Below are positions 1 to 10,336 of a stretch of 64,000 bases of DNA, in pieces. A program made the translations under genes and the position numbers. Source of the DNA: Melastoma dodecandrum (Eukaryota > Streptophyta > Magnoliopsida > Myrtales > Melastomataceae). The stretch is from the NCBI GenBank assembly GCA_029817715.1, contig JARUPY010000387.1, positions 5,766,001-5,830,000 on the forward strand. The letters are read 5' to 3'. The notes beneath the pieces were generated by a model. The model searched no databases, was not told where the DNA came from, and saw nothing but the letters and a program-made list of their open reading frames with translations. How positions within the stretch are numbered: the stretch's first letter is position 1; each line of letters begins with the position of its first letter.

Positions 1-487
1 TCCATCGTTGGAATTACAAAATCTCGTGGGGCAGCTTAAGAAGCAATCCCAAGTTTCAGAGGGTACTCAGTGGCCGGTCGCAGCATGGTGACGTAAACAG
101 TCTCGCGAAAGCTCTCTCTGATTTAAGCATTGGGAGGCAACCGTAAGTGATACAATAAAAATTCATGTTGAAAGTAGACGATGGAATTTGACCGTGCTTG
201 TTCGTTCTCCATACTTTTCCTGTGATAGGCCAATGTGGGAATTGTTGGAGCATAGCGAGACTCCCGTAGTGATCATAGCTGGGGAAGCTGATGGGAAGTT
301 CAAGTCTATTGCTAGAGAAATGCAGGAATGCATGGGCTACAATAGCATAGACCATCGGGAAAACTGCAGGAACAGTTGTTGCGAGGTAATTGTAATACCT
401 GACAGTGGACATGCCGTCCATCTGGAGAATCCTTTGGCGGTGGCAAGGGCCTTGAGAAAGTTCATGGGGAGAGTGAATGGTCATTGA
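1..487 (+). CDS. PHYLLO: PHYLLO, C-terminal MenH (SHCHC synthase) part, last two exons
   Basis: PHYLLO is the fused plastid enzyme of phylloquinone (vitamin K1) synthesis in plants. Its last module is the MenH alpha/beta hydrolase that makes 2-succinyl-6-hydroxy-2,4-cyclohexadiene-carboxylate. The visible exons are up to 142 (open from position 3) and 229-487. The first ends in LAKALSDLSIGRQ and splices with a GT donor at 143 to an exon starting PMWELLEHSETPVVIIAGE. The split codon joins in frame (phase 2). The catalytic-histidine region reads PDSGHAVHLENP, followed by RALRKF, as in MenH and PHYLLO tails. The stop is TGA at 485-487. The rest of the gene lies to the left of the window. The match is by recalled family motifs, and I am confident of the module. 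A stand-alone MenH is less likely because plants carry it as PHYLLO. Confidence 0.85.
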
Positions 488-1440
488 ACCAGCAATGGCC
501 ATTCGAACAAACTTCAAGACTGCTATTGTCCTCCGTCTGGTCGACAGCAAGAGCCATCATAATAATCTCTATGGAGTTTAGCCCTACGGCGGTGCAGTGC
601 AGAGGTGAATCAACAGAAGCAATGATCATGCTCGAAAACGTGAACCTTGCTTGATGTGCCGGGTCCCGTTTGAATGACCATGTCATCGAGAACAGCTGTT
701 CCCATAGATTCGGTTTCCGGAAATCATTTGTCGAGCCTACTTGACTATCATGAATTTAGGGTTCGGCTAAAATGTAGTACACGAAGATACCGTGCATGGG
801 TTTTTTCTTTTAGTTTTTTTTAGATTTTGGCGACCTTGTTTTCGGGCGACTTGTGCGAACGTCGGTGCAATGGTTCACGTTAAGAACTGCGAGTTTACTT
901 AACAAAAAAAGTTAGTACCAGGGGTTTCAATACAGACTTTTGCTTAATGAAACGAACGACGGACGTGATATTACACGTGCGAAAAATTAACTATAAATAT
1001 TAAATTTAAACTCAAAAAATCCTTAATTAATTTCTATTGTTAGTGTTTAGTAAAATGATATATAAGTCTTCCTTCAACAACGTCGCCTGAAACAAAAGTT
1101 GACAAACCACTCATTACTCTCAATATATGTGAAAAATTGAGAGATCCTAGAGCTAAAAATTTGTGAAAAAATACGTAAGTGATAGATACTGAATTCTTAT
1201 TGAAATGGGTAAAATAAAAATAAATAGTATCTTTAAAATAAAAATTCAGATGACGAAGTAGAACGAGAAAAGAAAATCTTATAAGGGAAGAGAATATAGT
1301 AAGACATTTTTTAATGTGGATGTGGATTCCAAGCTCATTCCCATCCTCGAAATTAGCGTCGATTCAAAGGATTTGTGTCGTGTAATCAGTTATAGTTTAC
1401 CCAATTCCGACAGTGGCCATCCCATCGAACAAGGATCTGT
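488..1440. other. intergenic, no gene seen
   Basis: AT-rich DNA downstream of PHYLLO. It should contain the PHYLLO 3' UTR and polyadenylation site. I see no coding exon, RNA gene or clear repeat here. Confidence 0.5.
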
Positions 1441-1995
1441 TCCTGCGTCGGATTCAGTTTGGGATGAATGATTGTCTTAATTAGGGATGGATTTTGGTTC
1501 CCAGGCGCCTATATAAAACCATCCCATGACAGCCTTAAAAGCAAACAACACCCACCAAACCTCTCTTTAAGCTTAGCAAATAAACATGTAAATCCTTCTA
1601 CGATACGATGGAGAGATCTTGGGCACAAGCCATTCCTATTGCTCGCCACTTTTTTTTTTATCCTATGCGTCGGGTTTGTGATTAGAAACCTTATTATTAG
1701 AATCTGTACAAGATTTTGAGTTCGTCCTCCCAGGCAGGTTGCCGGGTAATTGGTTGAGGCAGAGGAACGTGCCTTATCATTGCAAAACCAGTGCAAAAAC
1801 GTTCTCTCCTATCCGATGCTATTGCAATCAAACCCTCCACCTTTGCCTGTGCGCAGCAACTCTGGACGGGGGAAGCTATTGTCAAAAATTCCAACGGCAC
1901 TCTCTCGAAAGGGCTGCTGCGATCCCATATTGGTTCCCCGGCGAGTGATGTTATAATAAATGGAAGAAACCTTAGTCATTCCATTCCATAGCCAA
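1441..1995 (+). promoter_or_regulatory. candidate TATA promoter with short unrecognised transcript
   Basis: A good TATA box (tatataaaa, 1510-1517) is followed by a CT-rich leader and several short overlapping open frames between 1590 and 1991. One frame near 1620-1716 encodes a hydrophobic stretch (LLLATFFFILCVGFV), as would a signal peptide. No frame stays open long enough or resembles a family I know. It could be a small secreted-peptide gene, a lncRNA or a decayed gene. The call rests only on the TATA box and the leader composition. Confidence 0.3.
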
Positions 1996-2170
1996 GCAAA
2001 ACATAACGATGGTGAAACATTATTGCATTACCGATGATACCTTGTCATCTTAAGTTCTCACATGCTTCCTTATCTTTCAAGATCTTTTCCGACAAAATAT
2101 TATTGTTGTAAATATATAAATGAAAAAACTTGGGCCCATTTCAAGATGCACTGTAGCTTTGGCAGTAAAC

Positions 2171-3628
2171 TCACTCCTCTCCTTGTTGCCCGCAAAAAAG
2201 GTTCTGCTCAAAAAATAAGAAACAAAACTAAGACTCTAACATTAAGAACAAACACCTACGATTACTTAATTACCTGCAGCTTGCTACACATCTCAATGAC
2301 TTCTGGGACGGGCGCCCAGTCACCAAAGTTCCGCTCGATGAACTGGTACGCGATTCCAGTCCTCCCGCTACCGACCACGAGCAGCCCTCCCTTGATCTCC
2401 CCTTCCCCTCTTAGGGTCATCTCCATCCCCATCGCCTTCGCCCTCTTGTAGTTTGCGATCGCCCTCGGGTTCATCAGGAAACCTGGGATGAATTTGTCCT
2501 TCAGTAGGTTCCCGCCACCCATGGCCTTGAAGAACTCCATGCTCCGGTCGTACAGCACGGCCCCGCCCCAGTACCTCGGCCAGAAATCCTTCACCTCCGA
2601 CTCTATGTGCTCATGGAGGACCGCAAAGAGCTGGACCCCGAGAGCATCGAATATCGGCTTCCTCAGGTATAGCTGGTATGCTTCTGCTCGGCACATGACG
2701 CACCTGGTTTCGAATCATCAAACCATTGTCATGGCGATGCAATGGAACTGAAAGAAGCGAGAGGGAGGGGGGGATGGAACAAAGTGGATCGTTAATAGTT
2801 ACCCAGGTCGGCGGATGCAGAGCAGGACGGCCGGCTTCTCACGCCAAAGCTCTGAGGCCTTCATTGGTGGCGTCTTGGTCTTCACAAGCCGCTCCATCCC
2901 GACCTTGTGCTCAGGGGCCAGCTTCTGGACTGAGATGTCCTTGATTGTTGAGTACGGGGAGACCTGGTCAACTACTGCCGGTGGGGGATTGACACAGCCG
3001 CATGCCCTTGGCTCGGCCGGTCCTGCAGCGACTATCCCCTTGAACACGTGGCCCTCCTTCAGCTTGAGGTCGGAGAGTGACTGCTCAAGCGACTTCCCAC
3101 CACTGATCGACATGCTCCTCATTGACGATCTTGTCATGCTCTGCCACAATTTTGTGTATCCAGGGGCCGGTGAGGACAGGCTACCCCTTGTCCTGGATGA
3201 TAGGGACTTGGGCAGGGACTCAGTGCAGGGGCCTGTCTTGTCAAGGAACCGAGCCATGTGGCCACGTTTGAAGCCAAACTGCGACACTAGATCGCCGCTA
3301 AACATGCTGAGTATCTCAGTAAGTGCCTTCCCAGACGACTCAAGCCGGTCGGCATACTGGAGCAGTGCACGATCGTGGAGGTACGATCTCAATTCCAGCG
3401 CCTCCTAGAATAGAGCAGAAATGAGAAAGCACGAAGGACACTTCAAGGCAAAATTAAAGGAGTCATTCCTCATACCTTCTGCTGCAGCGTCATGCCAAAT
3501 GCATCCATGTCTTCGGAAGTCATGAGCTTCAACGTCGGAACATCGTCCCAACCCTCATCGACCAACTTAGGCAGCGATCCCTTCAAGTTGCCGCTGCCGA
3601 CGAATTCTTCCAAGGAGAAAGATGCCAT
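2171..3628 (-). CDS. PRXL2/FAM213-like AhpC-TSA family protein with SAM-like N-terminus
   Basis: Four exons on the minus strand read 3628-3476, 3404-2803, 2703-2274 and 2203-2171, giving about 405 residues with all phases consistent and GT-AG introns. Residues 1 to about 80 (MASFSLEEFVGSGNLKG, then GWDDVPTLK) look like the SAM-like helical region of this plant family. A low-complexity linker rich in S, T and M follows. The C-terminal half is a thioredoxin fold of the AhpC/TSA antioxidant type, with RRPGCVMCRAEA giving a CxxC pair at about residues 253-256, then DFWPRYWGG and GIAYQFIERNFGDWAP. Proteins of this group are thought to act in redox control, often in plastids. I see no clear transit peptide. 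The last 10-residue exon is the least certain part: the NLFCGQQGEE ending was chosen by phase and acceptor. Confidence 0.82.
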
Positions 3629-4096
3629 GCTCTAATATAACTCGAGGAAAATACCAGGGGACTAAACTCAAAAAAACTGATTGCTCTCTTCAAAGGGTTA
3701 GTTTAGCAGAGAGGAGTAAAAATACATGACATTGTGATCATCGGAGGGACGACTTTAATATTGATTACGATGTAACAACCAACCAGCAGGTTAAGCAAAT
3801 GATTAAGCGACAATTTCAAGGACTAAATGATGTAGCCGGTGGGAAATAATCTAAAAATATTAAGCCGCAGACGATAACGACACATAAGTTAGGATCATTT
3901 TTTTTTTGTCTAGAAAATACTTCCGGGAAAAATACAATAATAGCAGGCAACCGTGCTTCGTTTGATATTTTCAATATCTTCTCCTTGTTCCCAAAGTCCA
4001 GGTGGTTGTCCAAAGAGTCAGTCAACAGCAGCAGGAGGAGATGATCCGTGAAATAATATATCTGGGTCTTGCCGGCCAACGTAATGTTTTTCTTTT
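3629..4096. other. upstream region of the PRXL2-like gene
   Basis: AT-rich DNA between the minus-strand start codon at 3626-3628 and the left edge of duplication block A. It should hold the promoter and 5' UTR of the PRXL2-like gene. I found no convincing TATA box and no other gene. Confidence 0.4.
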
Positions 4097-5599
4097 TCTT
4101 TGTTCCTGTTCGGCATTTAGAGTTTCGCCCCGACAAATCCGAACTTGCCCGGATAAGACACCTGACTATAGTGGATCAATAACGTTTTCAATCGAAGCAT
4201 AAGTTATTGATCAAAAAGTCGATGAGATCTCTCAAAATCAACTCTTCCGTCGGTTAATCAAATACCCTGACAAACTAGAGGAAGAGGAGCATTTAGCGTA
4301 ATGTCTATGAAGGATTACCCTTGCAATTAAAGATAAAGTTCTACTTTCACGCTTTGAACCTGATAATAAAGTTGATCCTCCCCATACCTACTCATCTGAA
4401 CTACCATGAGATATGAAAGACCACCGGCGGCTCCCCTTTTGTCAATGTTTATCCCACATATTGTGGACAGGAGTTATCCTGTTCTTGAAGGCTATTAACA
4501 TCTTCTTTATAGAGAGCTTAACTTTTTTTTTTACTCTTTTAGTTCACATGATCATCACCCCTACCTATTTCTTCCTATCGATATACCTGAAAATGGGACG
4601 ATGTCATATGAAAGTAATGACACTCGATATTTTGTACTACCAGATTTAATTTATTAATAATAGGGTTTTAATTTAAATTTTTTACTTTTACCACATCTAA
4701 AGCATATATTAATGATCTTCTTCTTTTCATATCCTTAATAGGAAAATGACTTTAAAAGAAAATCTACCTCAGGAGCATTAATGGGGTGTTATGCCCTACA
4801 GAGTACAATGCACATTTAAGAGGAGCAATATTGTGACAAAAACCAGACAAGAGAAAGCTGAGCCGGGACCTGAATCCAGTGTGGGACATGTCCAACCAGA
4901 TAGCAAAATCATGTGCTTATGTCGGTGCCTCTGGAACATAGGTTTTTCAATAGCATGGCAATATAGATGATCGATGGCTGAAATCCTCGCAGTTCCTCTA
5001 TCCAGAAAGAACGTCACAAAACGATTACACTCGATGATAGTAGTTCAACAAAGACTTACTTCGTTCAACTTGTAGACAACTTTGTCATGCAGGTGAGAAA
5101 TCTAAGAAACATGAAGTGGAAATAAATGAAGAAAACATTTTCTATTGATTATGATTCATTTTCTTCATTTCAACTTCGATGATTCCAGCAAACCATAATA
5201 CCATACTTGTGACAAAAATAACTTATTTGAATGGGAACATAGCCTAATTTCAATTAGCAGTTCCGTTCTCAGATCACAGAAGAGTAGATGGTGCAGGTGT
5301 AAGACACCTTATTCAGGTGCTTTAGGATCCACTCAGCCATTTGCCTGTTGTCATCCTCACGATGACGCTACACCAGCGGGGAGGATACAACGGTTCCAGT
5401 GAAATGTATACAAAATTCCCTTCCCTCCTTGCTCAATCAGCCAAAAAGACTTCTTTCTCGACACCTTCCTTCCCATGATCTTATCCACATCTAGTATACA
5501 CAAGATTGTATATCACCTATTCAGCAGAGGTTTATTCTTTCGTACCATTACTTTTTAAAAAAAATTTGACAAATACGGCAATAACTTTGAAATTTACTA

Positions 5600-6134
5600 G
5601 TTTACAGCTATTAATTCGCTGCTTCAAATAGCGAGTTTGCCCTACGAAGGGACTCGCTACTTCAAGTAGTGATTTTCTTAGTCCTAACTAAAATTCCTAC
5701 TTGAATTAGCGACTTGATGTCCATATGCACATCTTCTCATGAAATCGCTACTTCAAAGGTCATTAGCCATGAATGAAATCGATACTTGGAATAGCGATTT
5801 CTCACAAAAGATCAAATTTCACACTTGGTGAAATCTTGGAGGGGAAAAAAATAAGATTTCTTTTTCTGAAAAAGAAAGTCGTTACTTCAAGTAGCGATTT
5901 CCTTCTAAAGAGATAAAACTTATATTTTTAAATATCCTGGAAGCAAATCTTTACTTAAAATAGAGACTTACTTCTCAGAAAATATAATCCTTAGATTTTT
6001 ATTTCGATTTTATTTGTCAATTATTTTAACAAGAGTGACTTTCTATTTTAAAAAATATCTCTTAGATTTTCTTTTTCAAAATAATTTGTCCTTTCATATT
6101 TACAAGAAGGGAATCGCTACTTCAAATAGTGAAC
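5600..6134. repeat. interspersed palindrome array, block A left part
   Basis: About eight copies of a short imperfect palindrome whose core is tcgctacttcaagtagcga, each 18-26 bp, are spread through AT-rich spacers of 20-100 bp. Clear members start near 5616, 5653, 5690, 5742, 5773, 5873 and 6107. The array resumes at 7835-7975 after the inserted gene fragment and is present in block B. See the findings. Confidence 0.8.
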
Positions 6135-6143
6135 GGACGGACG

Positions 6144-6711
6144 GAACACGTTGGGAATTGCTAAAGACTAAAACAGTGTTTTGAAGAATGTGGTCGCCAG
6201 TCTTTTAGAAAAAGTAGTAGTTTAATGAACAGAGAAAAGAACACTTACTTCCATTTCTGGAGAGCAAAATACAGAAAGACAACCAAGCAGCCCTTCGGGG
6301 TCTTTGAAAGATTGTCGTGTGTTTTTACAAGAGACTGACCGCATATTTATACTGAATCTTAACCTTATCCAGACGATAACTGCTAAAGAAACCGCTAACA
6401 TAACTGCTAACACAATTGCCAGACACATTTAGCACATGCTTTATTAACTGTACACTACCTATTTCGACCAAGTCCTAATAAAGTCCCTACCGAAAAATGA
6501 CTAAGTGTTGGAGCTTATACTTTTCCTTCAAGCGTCACCTTCTTCGAGAGAGTCTCGATCGATCTTCACCTCGTCCGTAATTTGACGCACCTGGTCTGTA
6601 CTTTGACGTGTGCTGCCTTGACGATCTTGAACTTCGACCGAGTGCTCCTTCAATCGTTCAATGATGGGCCTTACTATCATTAAAGCCCAAAATGGCTTAA
6701 CTGTGCAAACA
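6144..6711 (-). mobile_element. LTR (non-coding), copy 1, left end missing
   Basis: This is about 570 bp nearly collinear with the solo LTR at 7168-7773. It starts at gaacacgttggg, so about 30 bp of the left end are missing, and it ends in gcaaaca. On the minus strand a TATA box (gtataaatatg, near 6345) lies where the U3/R border would be, so transcription would run leftwards. Gene-derived sequence follows directly on the right side. Confidence 0.7.
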
Positions 6712-7835
6712 ATATGTTACTGCTCCTGAGATGGGAATGGGACCAGCATATGAGAAGCTCGAATCTCCATGATCACACCTGTCTCCAAGAGATTCCAGCT
6801 GCCGAGTGGTTGCTGCATTTTCTTTGGACTTGTTTGGAGTAACAGGATTAACCGAGTTCCTGCCCTCAGAGGTTGCTGTAGCATCCAAACTAAAAGATGT
6901 CGTTCCATCCTTCGCAGTTTCAGCAGCAAAGTGATTGTTAAACCTTATTCACAATGTGGAACAATTATAGTGGCCAATTTTTCTTGGTCATTCATAGTGT
7001 TGTTCTTGATGACATATGAACCAAGGATGACACCATAATCCGAAGATTCAGTGGAGACATGAGTAGCAGCCACCACGCATACTTGGGACTTGGACCTTCA
7101 AACAGGTGACTCTTCGCCCGATTCCTGTAATAAACGGCATCTCAGTAAATTCAGGCCTGCGCACTTCTGTTCGCGCCGAAACGTGTGTTATTGAGAGGAA
7201 TGAACACGTTGGGAATTGCTAGGGACTAAAACAGTGCTTAAGGAATGTGGTCGTCAGTCTTTTAGAAAAATAGTAATTCAAAATACTTACTTCCATTTCT
7301 GGAGAGCATAATAAAAAACGACAACCAAGCAGCCTTTCGGGGTCTTTGAATGATTGTCGTGTGTCTTATAATAGACTCACAATACATTTATACTGAAACT
7401 AAATCCTATCCAAAGGATAACCACTAAAGAAACCGCTAACACAACTGCTAGACACATTTAGCACATGTTTTATTGACACTAACTGTACATTACCTATTTC
7501 GGTCAAGTCCTGACGAAGTTCCTACCGAAAAATGACTAAGTGTTGGAACATATACTAGGGCTTTTCCTTCGAGCGTCGCTTTCTTCGGTAGGGTCTTGAT
7601 CGATCTTCACCTCGTCCATACTTCGACACGCTTCGTCCGTACTTCGACGCACCTGGTCCGTACTTCGACGTGCTCTGCTTTAATAACCTGGAATTTCGAC
7701 CGAGCGCTCCTTCGATCGTACAATGATGGGTCTCGCCATCATTGAAGCCCAAAATGGCTTTACTGTGTAAACAATTTCCCAGATCAATGAAAAGTAGTCC
7801 CAATCAATTACAGTAGGTGAATAGATGGAAATTTG
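6712..7835 (-). pseudogene. fragment of the gar2-like gene inside block A
   Basis: 6712-7167 and 7779-7835 match the intact gar2-like gene at about 42785-43260 and its following intron. They cover part of the SSxGPI-type exon (DGDSSFSYAGPIPIS-like phrases on the minus strand) and its acceptor side. The fragment is split by the solo LTR at 7168-7773, lacks about 90 bp of intron, and is joined at 7835 directly to the palindrome array. It has stops and no complete exon set, so it is not a gene. Confidence 0.75.
7168..7773 (-). mobile_element. solo LTR with target-site duplication
   Basis: A 606-bp element starting TGTTCGCGCC and ending GTGTAAACA, so it has TG...CA ends with TGTT/AACA inverted termini. 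It interrupts the gar2-like fragment. The flanks acttc (7163-7167) and atttc (7774-7778) form a 5-bp target-site duplication with one difference, and the uninterrupted sequence with acttc is seen at about 43230. A TATA box on the minus strand sets the orientation. No internal domain is present, as expected after LTR-LTR recombination. Confidence 0.8.
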
Positions 7836-8280
7836 AAGTAGCGATTTCATGAGATGTTGCGCAATTGGACATCAACTCGCTACTTCAAATAACGATTTTA
7901 GTTGCGATTAAAGAAATCGTTACTTGAAGTAACGAGTTCCTTCGTGGAGTAAACTCGTTACTTGAGGGCTGTAACTTAGGAAATTCAAAACTTGTTGCCA
8001 TATTTGACAAATTTTTTTCAAAAACCAATGGTACAGAGGAACAAACCACCTACTCAACATGCTGTTGCACTTGGCCCTTGTCCACTCATCCAACAACTTC
8101 CATAGGCACGTAAGCTGCTTTGAGTACCTCAGGATTTTCGTGGCCCGGGAGCTTCTCAACCAAATTTGCATCCATGAAACAAAGGAAATTATATGAAGAA
8201 TAGGTCCTTCAATGGATGGTACCCTCAACTGGCTTGCCATCATTCTTCAATATCCTGAAGGACGACATTTTAGATAAGCT
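7835..8280. repeat. block A: palindrome array right part and unassigned conserved stretch
   Basis: The array of TCGCTACTT-type palindromes continues to about 7975. After it, 7976-8280 is well conserved with 38895-39200 in block B. On the minus strand it has an open frame with phrases such as LLDEWTRAKCNSMLSRWF, but another minus-strand frame also looks coding (DAYLVEKVPG), so I cannot tell which, if any, was translated. I do not recognise the protein. Confidence 0.45.
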
Positions 8281-8589
8281 TAATAGTTTGTTGATCCTGG
8301 GGTTTCTTTACCTGAAGTGGCCTGGCCCGTAGAGTTCTGCAGATTTCACGGGAGGAGGATGTAACATTTATAGACAACCTCCTCCCCGTACACAAAGTGA
8401 TTAGCTTGTAGAATGACAATGTGTATTTTTATGTAATGCTATCGTCGTAAATATTCGCAAAAAGTTCCTACATGTGTCTCTATTTGCCAAGGTAAAAAAC
8501 ATGTATGGAGAAGCTCGTGTCCAAGCAACATCAATTAGTGTGGCGCCTTAAGTAGGTAAAGGTTAATTGATCGGAAGCAAGTTAGTTTA

Positions 8590-8985
8590 TTCGGCCAGCT
8601 CATTTCCGGTACTTTTTTACGCTCGCTCCGGCCGATCCTCGCGAGACACAAGGTATGAAAAGGCCGATTATTTTCCACTTATCTAATGAAGAGAGGATAT
8701 CGCCACGCCAAAAGGAGAGGGAGAGAGATGTTTTTTCTTTAGAGTTTGCTTTTACCATAGAGTGTGGGGAGGGGGAAGGAAAAAGTTTTTTAGGTAATTT
8801 TATTAATTTTTTATTAATAAATTATTAAAATTTATTATATAATATTAGGCTCGCGAGCCTTCGAGCTGTTAGTGTTTCGGCTCGAGCTCGACTCGTTTCG
8901 TTAACGAGCCGGAACGAACCGGCTCGAGCTTTGACCGAGCTAGCTCGCGAGCAGCTCGGCTCATTTTTCCCCCACTATACGGTTA
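8590..8985. repeat. GC-rich ctcgag-type insert present only in block A
   Basis: About 390 bp present in A but absent at the matching place in B (about 39525-39545). Its right part (8850-8960) is built from gctcg/cgagc words that fold back on each other (tcgcgagc, gctcgagc, cgagctagctcgcgagc), flanked by AT-rich sequence. It is probably a small transposon or the end of one. I saw no clear target-site duplication. Confidence 0.5.
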
Positions 8986-10206
8986 CTTTTAAAAATGATA
9001 CACGAAATATAATCTAGTTTTAGAAGTACCGAAAACACCATTGATGTATTGTTGTTCCAAACTATGACATGGAAAATACTACAAAATCATGGTTGATTGA
9101 TGATGATTCATTCAAGAAAATGAGGTAAGGGACCGTGAATTTGTTGCTAGACATACTAAGTGGCGGGTTTCGAACTGCGAGATTAGTTATTGGTTATTTA
9201 AAAAATAAAAGACATAATATAATTTAAAAAAAAAATTAAAAATTAACTTTAATCATAAGCATCTTAACTTTACAATTTTAAAATTAAGGTGAAGTTTTTC
9301 CAAGTTTTTATTAATATTAGTCCCATAGAGTAGTTTGGCCCAACATAAACTTCGCCTAGCTCACTTAAATCAACGAGATATCGTTGAAACTACTTTTCTT
9401 TTTCAAACTAAATAATATATAAGATAATTTACTATTTATTTATTTATTTATTTTAAATTTTATTATATATTAAATAAATTATACATGAATTCAAAAAGGC
9501 GCGTTTAATCTTAAAATTCGAATATGAACATATTTCATCGCGTCTTGTTTTAACATAAAAAACACATTTAAATCATTCCGAACCCGCTGTAAACTATGTC
9601 GGTGTCTCAAATTCAACAATACGCGAAGAAAAGGCAAATAAGTAAAAATCATGTGATTAATTAACAGCGTTAAAATTAATGTAGTTGGAGGGTATTCTTA
9701 TATTGTTATGTGGCGGACTTGTATAGTATTGTTTTGTTAATGCAAACAGTTAAAGTATATTTATAAGTTTTAAATAATAAAAAAAAGCATTTGGGTGTTA
9801 CTTTAAGTAAGTAATGGCAGTATCACATTAGGGAACAACTTGAATAAAACTTATTTATTTCACAAACTTCGTCCAAAAATAATAATTATTATATTTTTTC
9901 TAACTAATATAACGAGGAGTTGGGAAAATATAGACACGTAAAAAGATTGTGGACAAACTAACTAAACGTCATCAATCAAAACAAAATCAATCTCGACATT
10001 AAATTACCAAACAAAAGGGCGTGTTTATCAAAACAAGATCTCCTCAATCTTCCTTTCTGCCCAAAACCTTCTTAACAAAAATTTAACCATAATCAACACC
10101 ACATTTTCACTAACCTCCCCTCAAACAAAAAGTGACTATTTAACTAGCAGGATAACACAACCCACGTATTATTCCATCATCCAAAAAATCCCTTCGTTAC
10201 TCAAAG
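8986..10206 (+). promoter_or_regulatory. GDSL upstream region, copy A1
   Basis: AT-rich DNA, collinear with 39545-40717 in block B. The last 375 bp (9832-10206) occur a third time at 13802-14176. It is the promoter and 5' UTR side of the GDSL gene, and the three copies share a CT-rich and A-rich leader just before the start codon. Part of it (9546-9612) resembles the end of the possible hAT relic near 52550. Confidence 0.5.
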
Positions 10207-10290
10207 ATGGCGTCCGTCCTCAGATGGTTTGTGACATTCGCAGCAGCAGTCGCGCTCTTCTCCTGCGCTTTGCTCGCTCGAGGAGGATGA
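10207..10290 (+). pseudogene. truncated first codons of a GDSL gene (copy A1)
   Basis: The first 25 residues match the intact gene at 14177 (signal-peptide segment FAAAVALFSCALLAR). Then the sequence jumps at 10281 into the 3.5-kb insert, and a stop follows two codons later (TGA, 10288-10290). The GDSL motif is lost, so this is a dead 5' stump. Confidence 0.85.
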
Positions 10291-10336
10291 TACGGAACCA
10301 AGCTCTTCTCCGATATCATAGTAGAGCCTACCTCGA

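Noticed and set aside
56..550. 164-residue open frame on the minus strand
   Set aside because: It lies antisense to the PHYLLO exons and has no domain. The plus-strand frame carries clear family motifs and splice sites.
2815..3408. 197-residue open frame on the plus strand
   Set aside because: It is the mirror of exon 2 of the PRXL2-like gene. The minus strand has the family sequence and consistent introns.
5600..6134. CRISPR array
   Set aside because: The repeats are palindromes with irregular spacing and drift in a plant nuclear sequence, and no cas genes are present.
6144..7773. A complete small LTR retrotransposon with gar2 fragment as cargo
   Set aside because: The right LTR has its own target-site duplication inside the fragment and gar2 sequence lies on both sides of it, so the pair are independent LTRs and not one element. 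No primer site or purine tract was found.
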